A stretch of DNA of 64,000 nt. It comes from Dyella sp. C11 (GTDB lineage: Bacteria; Pseudomonadota; Gammaproteobacteria; Xanthomonadales; Rhodanobacteraceae). Below are positions 37,176 through 46,144 of the stretch, piece after piece (the first letter of the stretch is position 1; each line of letters begins with the position of its first letter). Where the stretch lies: assembly GCF_003121485.1 (NCBI RefSeq), contig NZ_QAVX01000002.1, forward strand, positions 124,001 to 188,000, written 5' to 3'. A program made the translations under genes and the position numbers. The notes below the pieces were generated by a model. It was not told where the DNA came from and made no database searches. It saw nothing but the letters and a program-made list of their open reading frames with translations.

Positions 37176-39794
37176 TTATTCGAGGATGATCTCTTCCGCC
37201 TCATCCCGCAGGTTGTAAGGCGAGGACATCACCTTGCCGTACGCACCGGCCTGCGCCACCAGCACCACGTCGCCTTCCTGCGGTTCCGGCAGGCGGCGGT
37301 CGGTGCCCAGCACGTCGCCGCTTTCGCAGATCGGGCCGACCACCTGGAACAGCGACGTGGCCGGCTCATCCAGCCGCGTGAGATTCACGATCTCGTGCCA
37401 GGCCTCGTACAGCGCCGGACGAATCAGGCTGTTCATGCCCGTGTCCACGCCCAGATAACGGATCTGGCCGTTGCCCTTGCCCTTGGTCTGCGTGACCTTG
37501 GTGATCAGCACGCCCGCGTCGGCGACGAGGTAACGGCCCGGCTCCATCCACAGCTTGTAGTGCGGATAGGCGGCCTTGACTTCGCGCAGCACCTTGTCGA
37601 GTGCGGCGATATCCAGCCGCGCTTCGCCCGGATGCGACGGCACGCCAAGGCCACCGCCGATATCCAGGAAGGTGACGCTGCCGATGCGCTCGGCAAGGCT
37701 GGCCAGCTGACCGTAGACCTCACCCCAGTGACCGTCATCGAGGATGCCCGACCCAAGGTGCGCGTGCAGGCCGCGCACGGTGACGCCATGTGTGTCGGCG
37801 AGACGAAGGAACGCATCCAGCTGTTCCACCGGCAGACCGAACTTGCTGCCGCTGCCGCCCGTGCGCACTTTCTCGTGATGACCCAGGCCGCGACCGAGAT
37901 CGAGGCGAAGCACCACTTCCTTGCCACGGAACAATTCGCCCCAGCTCTCCAGCTGGTACAACGAATCCAGCGACAACGTGGCGCGCGTGGTGAGCGCCCA
38001 GGCGTAGTCCTCGCGGGGAGCGAAGTTGGGAGTGAACAGCAGCGGCGCCGATTCCGGCACCACCGCCATCACGGCCTTCAACTCGCCCGGCGACACGCAT
38101 TCAAAACCGAAACCTTCCTCGGCGAGGGCCTTGAGGATGGCCGGATGCGTATTGGCCTTCACCGCGTAATGCAGGCGATCCACCGCGCCCAGCGTCTTCA
38201 GCTCGCGTGCCTGCTGACGCACGGTAGGAAGGTGATACACGTAGCGCGGCGTGGCACCGGCGCCGATCTTCAGCAGATCGTCACGACGCTCCTGTCGCCA
38301 CCACGACGCTGCCGGCGGCAACACGTCGCCCGTGCCGTACAACGCCTGCCAGCTGGGACCGAACAGCGCGCTATCGTCGGTGCGCAGAGCACCGGCCGTG
38401 ATCAGCAATTCATGCAGGTGCGGCAGCAGATCGTCGACCACGTTCTCGTCAACCACGAACGTGAGATTCAGATTGTTGGACGACTGCGAAATCATGTGCA
38501 CGCGCAGCTGGCCGAACTCGGCGAGCACGGCTGACAGCGTGTGCAGCATGGAACGCATGCCACGACCGACCAGCGTGATCGCCGCGCACGGTGCAATCAC
38601 CTTTACGCGACACACTTTCGCCAGATCACTCGCGAGTGCGGCAAGCGCGTCGGAATCGAGCAGGTTCTCCGTGGGGTCCAGCGACACGGTGACGTTGGTT
38701 TCGGCCGAGCCGATCATGTCCACCGACAAACCGTGCTGCTTGAACTGGGCGAACACGTCGGCAAGAAAGCCGACCTGCTGCCACATGCCGACCGACTCCA
38801 TCGACACCAGCGTGATGCCCTTGCGCGCGCTGATGGCTTTCACACTGGGCGCGTGTTCACGCACTTCCGGACCAATCAGCGTGCCTTCCAGTTCCGGACG
38901 GTTGGTGTCCTTGATCAGCAGTGGCACGCGCGGTTCGCGCAGCGGGGACAGGCAGCGCGGATGCAACACCTTGGCACCGGTGGAGGCGATTTCCTGGGCT
39001 TCTTCGTAATCCAGGCGCTGCAGCAGGCGTGCGCTCGGCACCTGGCGTGGATTGGCGGTGAACATGCCCGCCACGTCCGTCCAGATTTCCACGCGCTGTG
39101 CCTTCAACAACGCACCGAAATACGACGCCGACGTATCCGAGCCGCCACGTCCCAGCAGCACCGTGCGGCCCTGCGATTCACGCGCAATGAAGCCCTGCGT
39201 GATGAACACCTCGCCCAGACCCGCCAGACGTGCGTTGAGCGCGGGATCAGGCTTGCACTCGACCATGGCCGAGAGCAGCTTGGTGCGCTCGTTCTGGTTG
39301 GGCAGCGCGATGGCCGCGAGGCAATCGCGTGCATCCAGCCACTGCGTGTTCAAGCCGCTGTGGGTAAGGAAGGCCGAACCCAGCGCGCTGGACATCAGCT
39401 CGCCGTGCGCCTGGATCAGCGCCGACCACGCAAGCTCGCCCAGCAGCGTGGGGCCGTCCTCAGCCAGCTGTGCAAGTTCGGCGAGTCGTGCACCGAGTGT
39501 TTCCGGAACCGCCAGCTGCATGTGATCGAGCAGGTCGTAATGACGCTGTGCGATCGCTTTGGCAGCCTCGATACGTTTGCCCTTGTCTTCCTGTGCGCAC
39601 ATTTGTTTGAGTGCGTCGGTGATGCCTGACAGTGCCGAAACGACGACGAGCACGCGGGCGCCTTCGGCGCGGCGGCTGGCCACCAGTTCCAGAATGTTCT
39701 GCCAGCGCGGCAGGGTGGCGACACTGGTGCCGCCAAACTTCATCACGATCCAGGGAGCGTCGTTAGACAGCGACGCGGGGCTTTGCGGGTTCAC
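37176..39794 (-). CDS. lysAC: Bifunctional aspartate kinase / diaminopimelate decarboxylase
   Basis: An 872-residue fusion of the first and last enzymes of lysine synthesis. The N-terminal half is aspartokinase: VMKFGGTSVATLPRW near residue 18, GRGGSDTSA, and ACT domains around residues 320-450. The C-terminal half is a PLP-dependent diaminopimelate decarboxylase, with the lysine in HYAVKANTHP, a GGGLGVP phosphate loop and CESGDVLG near the end. Such fusions are known from Xanthomonas and relatives. It draws on diaminopimelate, a peptidoglycan precursor, and sits upstream of murL-murD2 on the same strand. The start is GTG at 39794 behind GAAGGT. Confidence 0.95.
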   Translation of the reverse strand: MNPQSPASLSNDAPWIVMKFGGTSVATLPRWQNILELVASRRAEGARVLVVVSALSGITDALKQMCAQEDKGKRIEAAKAIAQRHYDLLDHMQLAVPETLGARLAELAQLAEDGPTLLGELAWSALIQAHGELMSSALGSAFLTHSGLNTQWLDARDCLAAIALPNQNERTKLLSAMVECKPDPALNARLAGLGEVFITQGFIARESQGRTVLLGRGGSDTSASYFGALLKAQRVEIWTDVAGMFTANPRQVPSARLLQRLDYEEAQEIASTGAKVLHPRCLSPLREPRVPLLIKDTNRPELEGTLIGPEVREHAPSVKAISARKGITLVSMESVGMWQQVGFLADVFAQFKQHGLSVDMIGSAETNVTVSLDPTENLLDSDALAALASDLAKVCRVKVIAPCAAITLVGRGMRSMLHTLSAVLAEFGQLRVHMISQSSNNLNLTFVVDENVVDDLLPHLHELLITAGALRTDDSALFGPSWQALYGTGDVLPPAASWWRQERRDDLLKIGAGATPRYVYHLPTVRQQARELKTLGAVDRLHYAVKANTHPAILKALAEEGFGFECVSPGELKAVMAVVPESAPLLFTPNFAPREDYAWALTTRATLSLDSLYQLESWGELFRGKEVVLRLDLGRGLGHHEKVRTGGSGSKFGLPVEQLDAFLRLADTHGVTVRGLHAHLGSGILDDGHWGEVYGQLASLAERIGSVTFLDIGGGLGVPSHPGEARLDIAALDKVLREVKAAYPHYKLWMEPGRYLVADAGVLITKVTQTKGKGNGQIRYLGVDTGMNSLIRPALYEAWHEIVNLTRLDEPATSLFQVVGPICESGDVLGTDRRLPEPQEGDVVLVAQAGAYGKVMSSPYNLRDEAEEIILE

Positions 39795-39923
39795 GAGTAC
39801 CTTCGGTAGTGGTTGAGGAAATGAATTGACTGAGTGTTGCGCCGCAGCAGGCGGATTGCAACCTCGAATGCGTGTAGCCGTTTGGATGGCTAAATGCGGG
39901 AGCGTATGGGAAGTTCTCTTAGC

Positions 39924-40062
39924 ACCCTCTCCCCTCCGGCGAGAGGGTTGGGGTGAGGGGCTGCTCTTGCCTCGGTTTCAGGCCGCAAAAAAGCTCGCAC
40001 TTGAAACCTTTCCACGAGCACCCGCCCCCCACCCTGCCCTCTCCCCGGAGGGGAGAGGGAAA
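39924..40062. mobile_element. Short palindromic-arm element between lysAC and fumarase (MITE-like, copy C)
   Basis: About 139 bases with inverted arms at 39925-39947 and 40037-40059. The left stem has one mismatch (GGCGAGAGGG); the right one is perfect. Inside the right arm, GGGTGCTCG followed by AAGGTTTCAA matches the nuclease-start side of copy B, as if the DUF559 gene had been lost by internal deletion. The core has no open frame of note. It lies 11 bases after the fumarase stop and 129 bases before the lysAC start, so it could also act as a transcript-end hairpin. Confidence 0.85.
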
Positions 40063-40073
40063 AGCACGTGGCG

Positions 40074-41588
40074 TTACGCCACCACCACAGGAATCTTGCC
40101 AATCCGCGCCTGCCATTCCTTTGGGCCCGTCTGGTGCACCGACGTACCCGCGGAATCGACAGCCACCGTCACCGGCATGTCCTGCACTTCAAATTCGTAG
40201 ATCGCTTCCATGCCCAGATCGGCAAAGCCGACCACGCGCGAGGCCTTGATGGCCTTGGACACGAGGTAGGCGGCGCCACCCACGGCCATCAGGTACACCG
40301 ACTGGTGCTTCTTGATCGCCTCGATGGCGGCCGGGCCACGCTCGGCCTTGCCGACCATGCCGAGCAGACCGGTCTGCGCCAGCACCTGCTCGGTGAACTT
40401 GTCCATGCGCGTGGCGGTGGTCGGGCCGGCCGGGCCCACCACCTCGTCGCGCACCGGATCGACCGGGCCCACGTAATAGATGAAGCGGTTCTTGAAATCG
40501 ACCGGCAGCGGCTCGCCCTTGTTGAGCATGTCGACCATGCGCTTGTGTGCGGCGTCGCGACCGGTGAGCAGCTTGCCGTTGAGCAGCAGCACTTCGCCGG
40601 GCTTCCAGCTGGCCACTTCTTCATGCGTCACGGTGTCGAGGTTCACGCGACGGCCCTTGCTCGAGTCGTACGTCAGCTTCGGCCAGTCTTCCAGCGACGG
40701 CGGATCGAGCGCGACCGGGCCTGAACCATCCAGTGTGAAGTGCGCATGGCGCGTGGCGGCGCAGTTGGGGATCAGCGCCACCGGCAGGTTTGCCGCGTGC
40801 GTCGGGTAATCCTTGATCTTGATGTCGAGCACGGTGGTGAGGCCACCCAGACCCTGCGCACCGATGCCCAGCGCGTTGACCTTCTCATACAGTTCGATGC
40901 GCAGTTCTTCGATGCGGTTCTGCGGGCCGCGGGTGATCAGCTCCTGGATGTCGATGTGTTCCATCAACGATTCCTTGGCCAGCAGCATCGCCTTCTCGGC
41001 GGTGCCGCCGATGCCGATGCCCAGCATGCCCGGCGGGCACCAGCCGGCGCCCATGGTCGGCACGGTCTTGAGCACCCAGTCGACGATGGAGTCGGACGGG
41101 TTGAGCATGGCGAACTTGGACTTGGCTTCCGAACCGCCGCCCTTGGCCGCCACGATCACCTCGACGGTGTCGCCCGGCACGATGGAGACGTTGATTACCG
41201 CCGGCGTGTTGTCCTTGGTGTTGGTGCGCTTGCCGGCCGGGTCGGCCAGCACGCTGGCGCGCAGCTTGTTGTCCGGGTCGTTGTAGGCGCGGCGCACGCC
41301 TTCGTTGACCATGTCGTCCAACGACATCGTGGCGTCCCAGCGCACGTTCATGCCGACTTTCAGGAACACGGTGACGATGCCGGTGTCCTGGCACAACGGG
41401 CGATGGCCTTCGGCGGCCATGCGCGAATTGATCAGGATCTGCGCCATGGCGTCTTTCGCCGCCGGCGATTCCTCGCGCTCGTAGGCGGCGGCGAGGTTGG
41501 TGATGTAGTCGACGGGGTGGTAGTAGCTGATGTACTGCAGGGCGTCGGCGACGGACTGGATCAAATCGTCTTGCTTGATGGTGGTCAT
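40074..41588 (-). CDS. fumA: Class I (iron-sulfur) fumarate hydratase
   Basis: A 504-residue class I fumarase that interconverts fumarate and malate in the TCA cycle with a [4Fe-4S] cluster. The three cluster cysteines are visible in RPLCQDTGIV, GAGWCPPGMLG and IPNCAATRHAHF. The C-terminal beta part (DKFTEQVLAQTGLLGMVGKAERG) is fused in the same chain, as in E. coli FumA and FumB. The start ATG at 41588 is clear. The gene is unrelated to lysAC in function but shares its direction. The symbol is used for the class, not to claim orthology to one E. coli isozyme. Confidence 0.93.
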   Translation of the reverse strand: MTTIKQDDLIQSVADALQYISYYHPVDYITNLAAAYEREESPAAKDAMAQILINSRMAAEGHRPLCQDTGIVTVFLKVGMNVRWDATMSLDDMVNEGVRRAYNDPDNKLRASVLADPAGKRTNTKDNTPAVINVSIVPGDTVEVIVAAKGGGSEAKSKFAMLNPSDSIVDWVLKTVPTMGAGWCPPGMLGIGIGGTAEKAMLLAKESLMEHIDIQELITRGPQNRIEELRIELYEKVNALGIGAQGLGGLTTVLDIKIKDYPTHAANLPVALIPNCAATRHAHFTLDGSGPVALDPPSLEDWPKLTYDSSKGRRVNLDTVTHEEVASWKPGEVLLLNGKLLTGRDAAHKRMVDMLNKGEPLPVDFKNRFIYYVGPVDPVRDEVVGPAGPTTATRMDKFTEQVLAQTGLLGMVGKAERGPAAIEAIKKHQSVYLMAVGGAAYLVSKAIKASRVVGFADLGMEAIYEFEVQDMPVTVAVDSAGTSVHQTGPKEWQARIGKIPVVVA

Positions 41589-42156
41589 GGCGGCTGCTTC
41601 GACTCCGGGGGTTACGGCGTCGAAAACGGGGACTGTCCACGACGCACAACCCTACTATTGTGCCGCAAATGGCGTACTTGCCCCAAAACCTCGGTCGTAT
41701 CGCCCCCGGGCGGCCTTTCACTCGCGGCCTGCCTCCAGATCAGTGAGTTCAATGAACCCGCCAGGGGTGCCTTCCGGGCCCCCACCCGGCGCCGGCCGCC
41801 AAATCACTTATGCGTTCCGTGATTCCGGCTATTCCGTGCCTGCATGCCGGCACCGGAAGGCCGGCAAGGCCTGATTTCGAAGCATCAAATGCTTAGGCCA
41901 AACGGCCTATCCGAAATTTATTGCGGCAACCTTTGAGGCCTGGCCTCAATGCCATTATTTCTTGCGGCAGGCCGGGCACTTCACGGTATGCCGAGTTCGG
42001 CGCTAGCTTGGCCGCGCCGGCGCGAGAAATTTCCAGGGGGCCCGTCGGTTTGGGGAGTGCAATCGAAGCCCGTCTTATGACCCGCCGAAGGGCGTGGTGG
42101 CGCACAGGGGCGCTGCCAACGCGCGGTCAGGGTCATATCTACCCTGGAGAAACAAC
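41589..42156. other. 568-base non-coding region with palindromes
   Basis: No gene is supported here. The stretch separates the divergent fumarase and S53 peptidase genes and must hold both promoters. It contains two small hairpins in a row (AAGCAT/ATGCTT then AGGCC/GGCCT, about 41880-41908). A near-perfect 17-base palindrome lies at 41933-41949 (TTGAGGCC around one base). TTATTGCGGCA lies on one side of it and TTCTTGCGGCA on the other. The part around 41910-41965 is noticeably AT-richer than its surroundings. These could be regulator sites; none matches a motif I know. Confidence 0.6.
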
Positions 42157-44082
42157 ATGCTCTCGACGCTGCATCGCAAGTCGCTCGCGGTCTCTCTCGG
42201 CCTTCTTTTCTTCGGCGGTGCCACTTCGGTGGCCATGGCCGCAGGGTCGTCACCGACCGATCTAGGGCCCAGCAACACCAGCCAGAAGGTCAACGTCACG
42301 CTCGTCCTTGGTCTGCGCAACCAGGCGGGTTTGGAAAGCTTCATCAGCAGCACGGTGACCCAGGGTAGTCCCTCCTACCACCGCTTCCTCACCACGGACC
42401 AGTTCGCCGACCAGTACGGCGCGTCAGCGAGCGACATCGCCAAGGTGCAGGCCTTCATCAAGCAGCAGGGCCTGACGCAGGTCGAACTGTTGCCCAATCA
42501 CATCGCCATCAAGGTGAGCGGCACCATCGGCCAGTTCAATCAGGCCTTCCAGACGTCCATACACGACTATCGCAATGCGGATGGCACGACCTTCCATCGT
42601 CCGAACGCGAAGCCGACGCTGCCGTCGTCCCTGTCGGGCACGCTGGTGGTGGCGTCAGGCCTCAGCAGCGAGGCGAAGTTCCATTCCAATCGCATGTCGG
42701 CCATCGAGCCCATTGCATCGACGTCGACAGCGTCGTCCGCATCCACGATGAGTCCCATGGCGAAAACCACTGCGGCAGCCGCACCGGCAGCCAGCTGCAC
42801 GGGCAACGCGACGGCAACCTGCACGCCCGGCGCGTTCACCGTGGGCGATGTGGCCAATCGCTACAACATCAATCCGCTCTACAAGGCCGGCGTGAACGGC
42901 AAGGGTTCCACCATCGGCATCGCCACGCTGGCGGATTTCCTGCCGGCAGACGCCTACACGTACTGGAGCACCATCGGTCTGGCCGTGAAGCCCAACCGCA
43001 TCACGCAGGTGCATGTGGACGGCGGCGGCCCGTTGAGCGGCCCTGATGGCTCCGGCGAAACGTCACTGGACGTGGAACAGTCCGGCGGCCTGGCGCCATG
43101 GGCGGACATCATCGTGTACGACGCGCCCAACACGGACGCCGGCTTCTTCGACGTGTTCAACCAGTCCATCTCGGACAACAAGGTGGACAGCCTGTCAGTA
43201 AGCTGGGGCGAGCCGGAAATCCTGTATTTCCCGCAGACGGAAGGCGGTGAAGACTTCACCGACGAACTGCGCGCCTTCCACCAGGTGTTCATGGAAGCGG
43301 CTGCCCAGGGCATCTCCATGTTCGCCACGGCCGGCGACTCAGGCGCCTACGACACGGTGCGTGACTTCGGCGGTTCGTTGAGCGATCCCGTACCGCCGCC
43401 GCTGACGGCGGATGCGCCCGGATCGGATCCGTACATCACCACGGCCGGCGGTACCACGGTGCCCTTCAGCTACAGTTTCCGCGGCGGCCCGACACAGTCG
43501 ATCAAGCAGGAAAGCGTCTGGGGCTGGGATTACATCCAGACGTATTTCCAGAAGTACCTTGGGCTAAGCGTCGGCGTGTTCTCGGTCGGCGGCGGCGGTG
43601 GTGTCAGCGTGTTCTGGCCGCTGCCGCTGTATCAGGCGTTCACGCCCGGCATCAAGAAGAGCGAGAAGAACCAGACATGGCTGTTCCCCGAATACGGCAT
43701 CGATTACACGCTGCCGGCCAACTTCAAGGGCCGCAACCTGCCGGATATCTCGCTGAACGCTGATCCGGAATCGGGCTACAGTTTCGTGTCGTCGCTGGAT
43801 GGCCCGGGCCTGCTCACCGGCGAAGGCGGCACCAGCTTCGTGGCACCGCAGCTCAACGGCATCAGCGCCCTGCTGAAGCAGGCCACGCACGGTCGCCAGG
43901 GCTTCTGGAACCCGCAGATCTATCCGCTGCAGAACATCTTCGGCTACGGCCCGTTCTCGCCGTTCAACGACATCAAGGCTGGCGACAACTGGTTCTACAA
44001 GGGTGTGAGCGGGTATGAACCGGGTGCGGGCCTCGGCACGCTCAACGTGACCAACCTGGCGTTGTTCCTCACGGTGTTCTGA
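42157..44082 (+). CDS. Secreted S53-family serine-carboxyl peptidase (sedolisin/kumamolisin type)
   Basis: A 641-residue protein with a signal peptide (about residues 1-30) and an activation domain of roughly 160 residues starting near VNVTLVLGLRNQ. The catalytic domain has glutamate and aspartate in SGETSLDVEQSGG (near residues 303-307), an oxyanion aspartate in FATAGDSGAYD, and the nucleophile serine in GEGGTSFVAPQ (near residue 560). A calcium-site-like FNDIKAGDNW lies near the end. Such enzymes are secreted acid-acting proteases that cleave off their own pro-domain. The ATG at 42157 after TGGAGA is the start, although the frame is open further upstream. Confidence 0.93.
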   Translation: MLSTLHRKSLAVSLGLLFFGGATSVAMAAGSSPTDLGPSNTSQKVNVTLVLGLRNQAGLESFISSTVTQGSPSYHRFLTTDQFADQYGASASDIAKVQAFIKQQGLTQVELLPNHIAIKVSGTIGQFNQAFQTSIHDYRNADGTTFHRPNAKPTLPSSLSGTLVVASGLSSEAKFHSNRMSAIEPIASTSTASSASTMSPMAKTTAAAAPAASCTGNATATCTPGAFTVGDVANRYNINPLYKAGVNGKGSTIGIATLADFLPADAYTYWSTIGLAVKPNRITQVHVDGGGPLSGPDGSGETSLDVEQSGGLAPWADIIVYDAPNTDAGFFDVFNQSISDNKVDSLSVSWGEPEILYFPQTEGGEDFTDELRAFHQVFMEAAAQGISMFATAGDSGAYDTVRDFGGSLSDPVPPPLTADAPGSDPYITTAGGTTVPFSYSFRGGPTQSIKQESVWGWDYIQTYFQKYLGLSVGVFSVGGGGGVSVFWPLPLYQAFTPGIKKSEKNQTWLFPEYGIDYTLPANFKGRNLPDISLNADPESGYSFVSSLDGPGLLTGEGGTSFVAPQLNGISALLKQATHGRQGFWNPQIYPLQNIFGYGPFSPFNDIKAGDNWFYKGVSGYEPGAGLGTLNVTNLALFLTVF

Positions 44083-44104
44083 TCCGCGATGTTGCTCGTA
44101 CACG

Positions 44105-44131
44105 CAAGGGCCGGCACCACGCCGGCCCTTG
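44105..44131 (+). terminator. Hairpin terminator after the S53 peptidase gene
   Basis: An 11-base perfect stem (CAAGGGCCGGC, 44105-44115, with 44121-44131) and an ACCAC loop, followed by TCGTTT. The T run is short, so efficiency is uncertain, but position and stem strength fit a terminator. Confidence 0.75.
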
Positions 44132-44217
44132 TCGTTTGAGGCAGCGCGCCATCCAAGGGCTTGCTGACGACGGCCCCAATTGCCATGCTCGCCGCACTTT
44201 CCCGCAGCGAAGCTTCC

Positions 44218-45543
44218 ATGAGCGATACCTCGACGCCCACCGGTTACGTCCGTCGCCTCCGCCCCTGGGACGCGGCCCTGATCGTGGTTGGTGGACTGAT
44301 CGGCGGCGGCATCTTCCTCAACCCCTATATCGCTGCCAACCGCACGGAATCCGGGCTGGCCCTGCTGCTGGTGTGGGTGGGTGCCGGTGTGCTCACGCTG
44401 ATTGGCGCGCTGTGCTATGCGGAACTGGGCGCACGTCGCCCGCACGCTGGCGGCAGCTACGTGTACCTGCGTGATGCGTTCGGACCATTGGCGGGCTTCC
44501 TGTTCGGCTGGACGATGCTGCTGGTGATCTATTCCGGCTCAAGCGCCGCCGTGGCCACGATCTTCGCCAGCTACGCCGCTGCGGTATTCGGCCTGCCTGC
44601 CACCATGGTCACGCCACTCGCCGCAGGTGCGCTGGCGTTCGTGGCGCTGATCAACCTGTTTGGCTTGAAGCTGGGTGCGCAGGTGCACAACCTGTTCACG
44701 CTGCTGAAATTGCTGGCCGTGGCGGTGCTGGTGGTGTGCGGCCTGTTTCTGGCGGGCGCCGGTGGCAACAACGTGCTGGCAGCCGATCCCGCGCGTGAAG
44801 GGGTGGGCTTCATGGGCGCGGCCCTGCCGGTGCTGTTTGCGTATTCGGGCTTCACCTACCTCAACAATCTCGCTGGCGAAGTGGCCGAACCGCAGCGCAC
44901 GCTGCCCCGCGCGCTGGTCATCGGCATGGTGCTGGTGATTGCGGCCTATGCGCTGGGCAACCTCGCCTACCTCGCCGTGCTGGGCCATGACGGCCTGGCG
45001 GCCAGCCATACGCCCGCGGCGGACGTGATGCAGCGCGTGTTCGGCACCACCGGCGCCAAGATCATGGCCGTGGGCATTGCCATTTCCACGCTGGGTTTCT
45101 GCAACATCACACTGGTGTCCGGTGCGCGCGTGCTGCAGGTGATGGGCGAAGACGGGCTGTTCTTCCGCAGCGTGGCGCGCCTGCACCCGGTGCATCGCAC
45201 GCCCAATATCGCGCTGCTGCTGCTGTCGGGCTGGGCCATCGTGCTGGTGCTGTCGGGCAGCTACGGCCAGTTGCTCGACTACGCCACGTTCGGCGACTGG
45301 CTGGCCTGCGCGGTGGGCGTGGGCACGCTGTTCTGGTATCGCCGCCACGAGGGGGCGCAGGCCAGCTTCCGCGTGCCGGGCTACCCCGTGCTGCCGCTCA
45401 TTTTCATCGGCACGGTGGGTCTGGTGGTGGTGCAAAGCCTGCAGGCCAGCCCTAGGAATACGGGGATGGGCCTGCTGATCATGGCCGCCGGCATCCCGGT
45501 TTACCTGGTCTGGCGACGCCTGTTCAGCCGGGTTACCTCCTAA
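44218..45543 (+). CDS. APC-family amino-acid permease
   Basis: A 441-residue inner membrane transporter of the amino acid-polyamine-organocation family, with about 12 hydrophobic helices. The first helix has the substrate-binding glycine loop GGLIGGGIFLNP, and the family pattern PRALVIGMVLVIAAYALGNLAYLA follows in the middle. It looks most like the LAT/YfnA-like APC members; whether it is a uniporter or exchanger, and for which amino acid, is not visible. The ATG at 44218 is preferred, while an upstream TTG in frame lacks support. It lies between the S53 peptidase and the molybdenum hydroxylase pair, with 134-base and 70-base gaps. Confidence 0.88.
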   Translation: MSDTSTPTGYVRRLRPWDAALIVVGGLIGGGIFLNPYIAANRTESGLALLLVWVGAGVLTLIGALCYAELGARRPHAGGSYVYLRDAFGPLAGFLFGWTMLLVIYSGSSAAVATIFASYAAAVFGLPATMVTPLAAGALAFVALINLFGLKLGAQVHNLFTLLKLLAVAVLVVCGLFLAGAGGNNVLAADPAREGVGFMGAALPVLFAYSGFTYLNNLAGEVAEPQRTLPRALVIGMVLVIAAYALGNLAYLAVLGHDGLAASHTPAADVMQRVFGTTGAKIMAVGIAISTLGFCNITLVSGARVLQVMGEDGLFFRSVARLHPVHRTPNIALLLLSGWAIVLVLSGSYGQLLDYATFGDWLACAVGVGTLFWYRRHEGAQASFRVPGYPVLPLIFIGTVGLVVVQSLQASPRNTGMGLLIMAAGIPVYLVWRRLFSRVTS

Positions 45544-45613
45544 GAATCGGCTCGCAATGCCACAATGGGTGGATCAAGGGATGTCCTGATCCATCCCACG
45601 GAGCCCCGAAGCG

Positions 45614-46144
45614 ATGGCGAGCGCGCAAGACCAGTTACCGACACCCGGAACGAGCAACACCATCGTGCCCGAGAAGGTGCGCGAGGGCGTCGACCTGGAG
45701 ATCAACGGCAGAAGCTATCGCCACACCGGCGATGACCAGATGCCCCTGCTCTGGTATCTGCGTGACGTGCTGCGCCTCACCGGCACCAAATACAGCGGTG
45801 AACACGGCGAAGGTGGCTACGATCTGGTGCTGGTCGACGGCAAGCTCGCCTCGGCGACCACCCTGCCGGTCGCCAAGCTGGCCGGCAAAGCGGTGACCAC
45901 CGTGGAAGGCCTGGCCGCTTCGGACGGCAAGCTGCATCCGCTGCAGCAGGCCTTCGTGGACGAAGACGCCATCGGCTGCGGCTACTGCACGCCGGGCTGG
46001 TTGATGGCGTCGCTCGATCTGCTGAACCGTCATCCGCAACCTTCCGACAACGACATCGACCAGTTGCCCAACCTTTGCCGTTGCGGCTGCCAGACCCGCG
46101 TGCGACGCGCCATCAAGCGCGCCGCCAAGGGAGCACACGCATGA
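45614..46144 (+). CDS. IorA-like small subunit of a molybdenum hydroxylase, lacking one Fe-S site
   Basis: A 176-residue protein of the xanthine oxidase-family small-subunit type (isoquinoline 1-oxidoreductase alpha-like). The C-terminal helical [2Fe-2S] domain is intact: GCGYCTPGW and LCRCGCQTRV hold the four cysteines. The N-terminal ferredoxin-like domain aligns as GTKYSGEHGEGGYDLVLVDG, where family members have GCGEGQCGACT and a fourth cysteine about 20 residues later. All four ligands are missing, without any frameshift. The large subunit overlaps its stop as ATGA. One electron-transfer cluster therefore appears lost or replaced. Confidence 0.85.
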   Translation: MASAQDQLPTPGTSNTIVPEKVREGVDLEINGRSYRHTGDDQMPLLWYLRDVLRLTGTKYSGEHGEGGYDLVLVDGKLASATTLPVAKLAGKAVTTVEGLAASDGKLHPLQQAFVDEDAIGCGYCTPGWLMASLDLLNRHPQPSDNDIDQLPNLCRCGCQTRVRRAIKRAAKGAHA

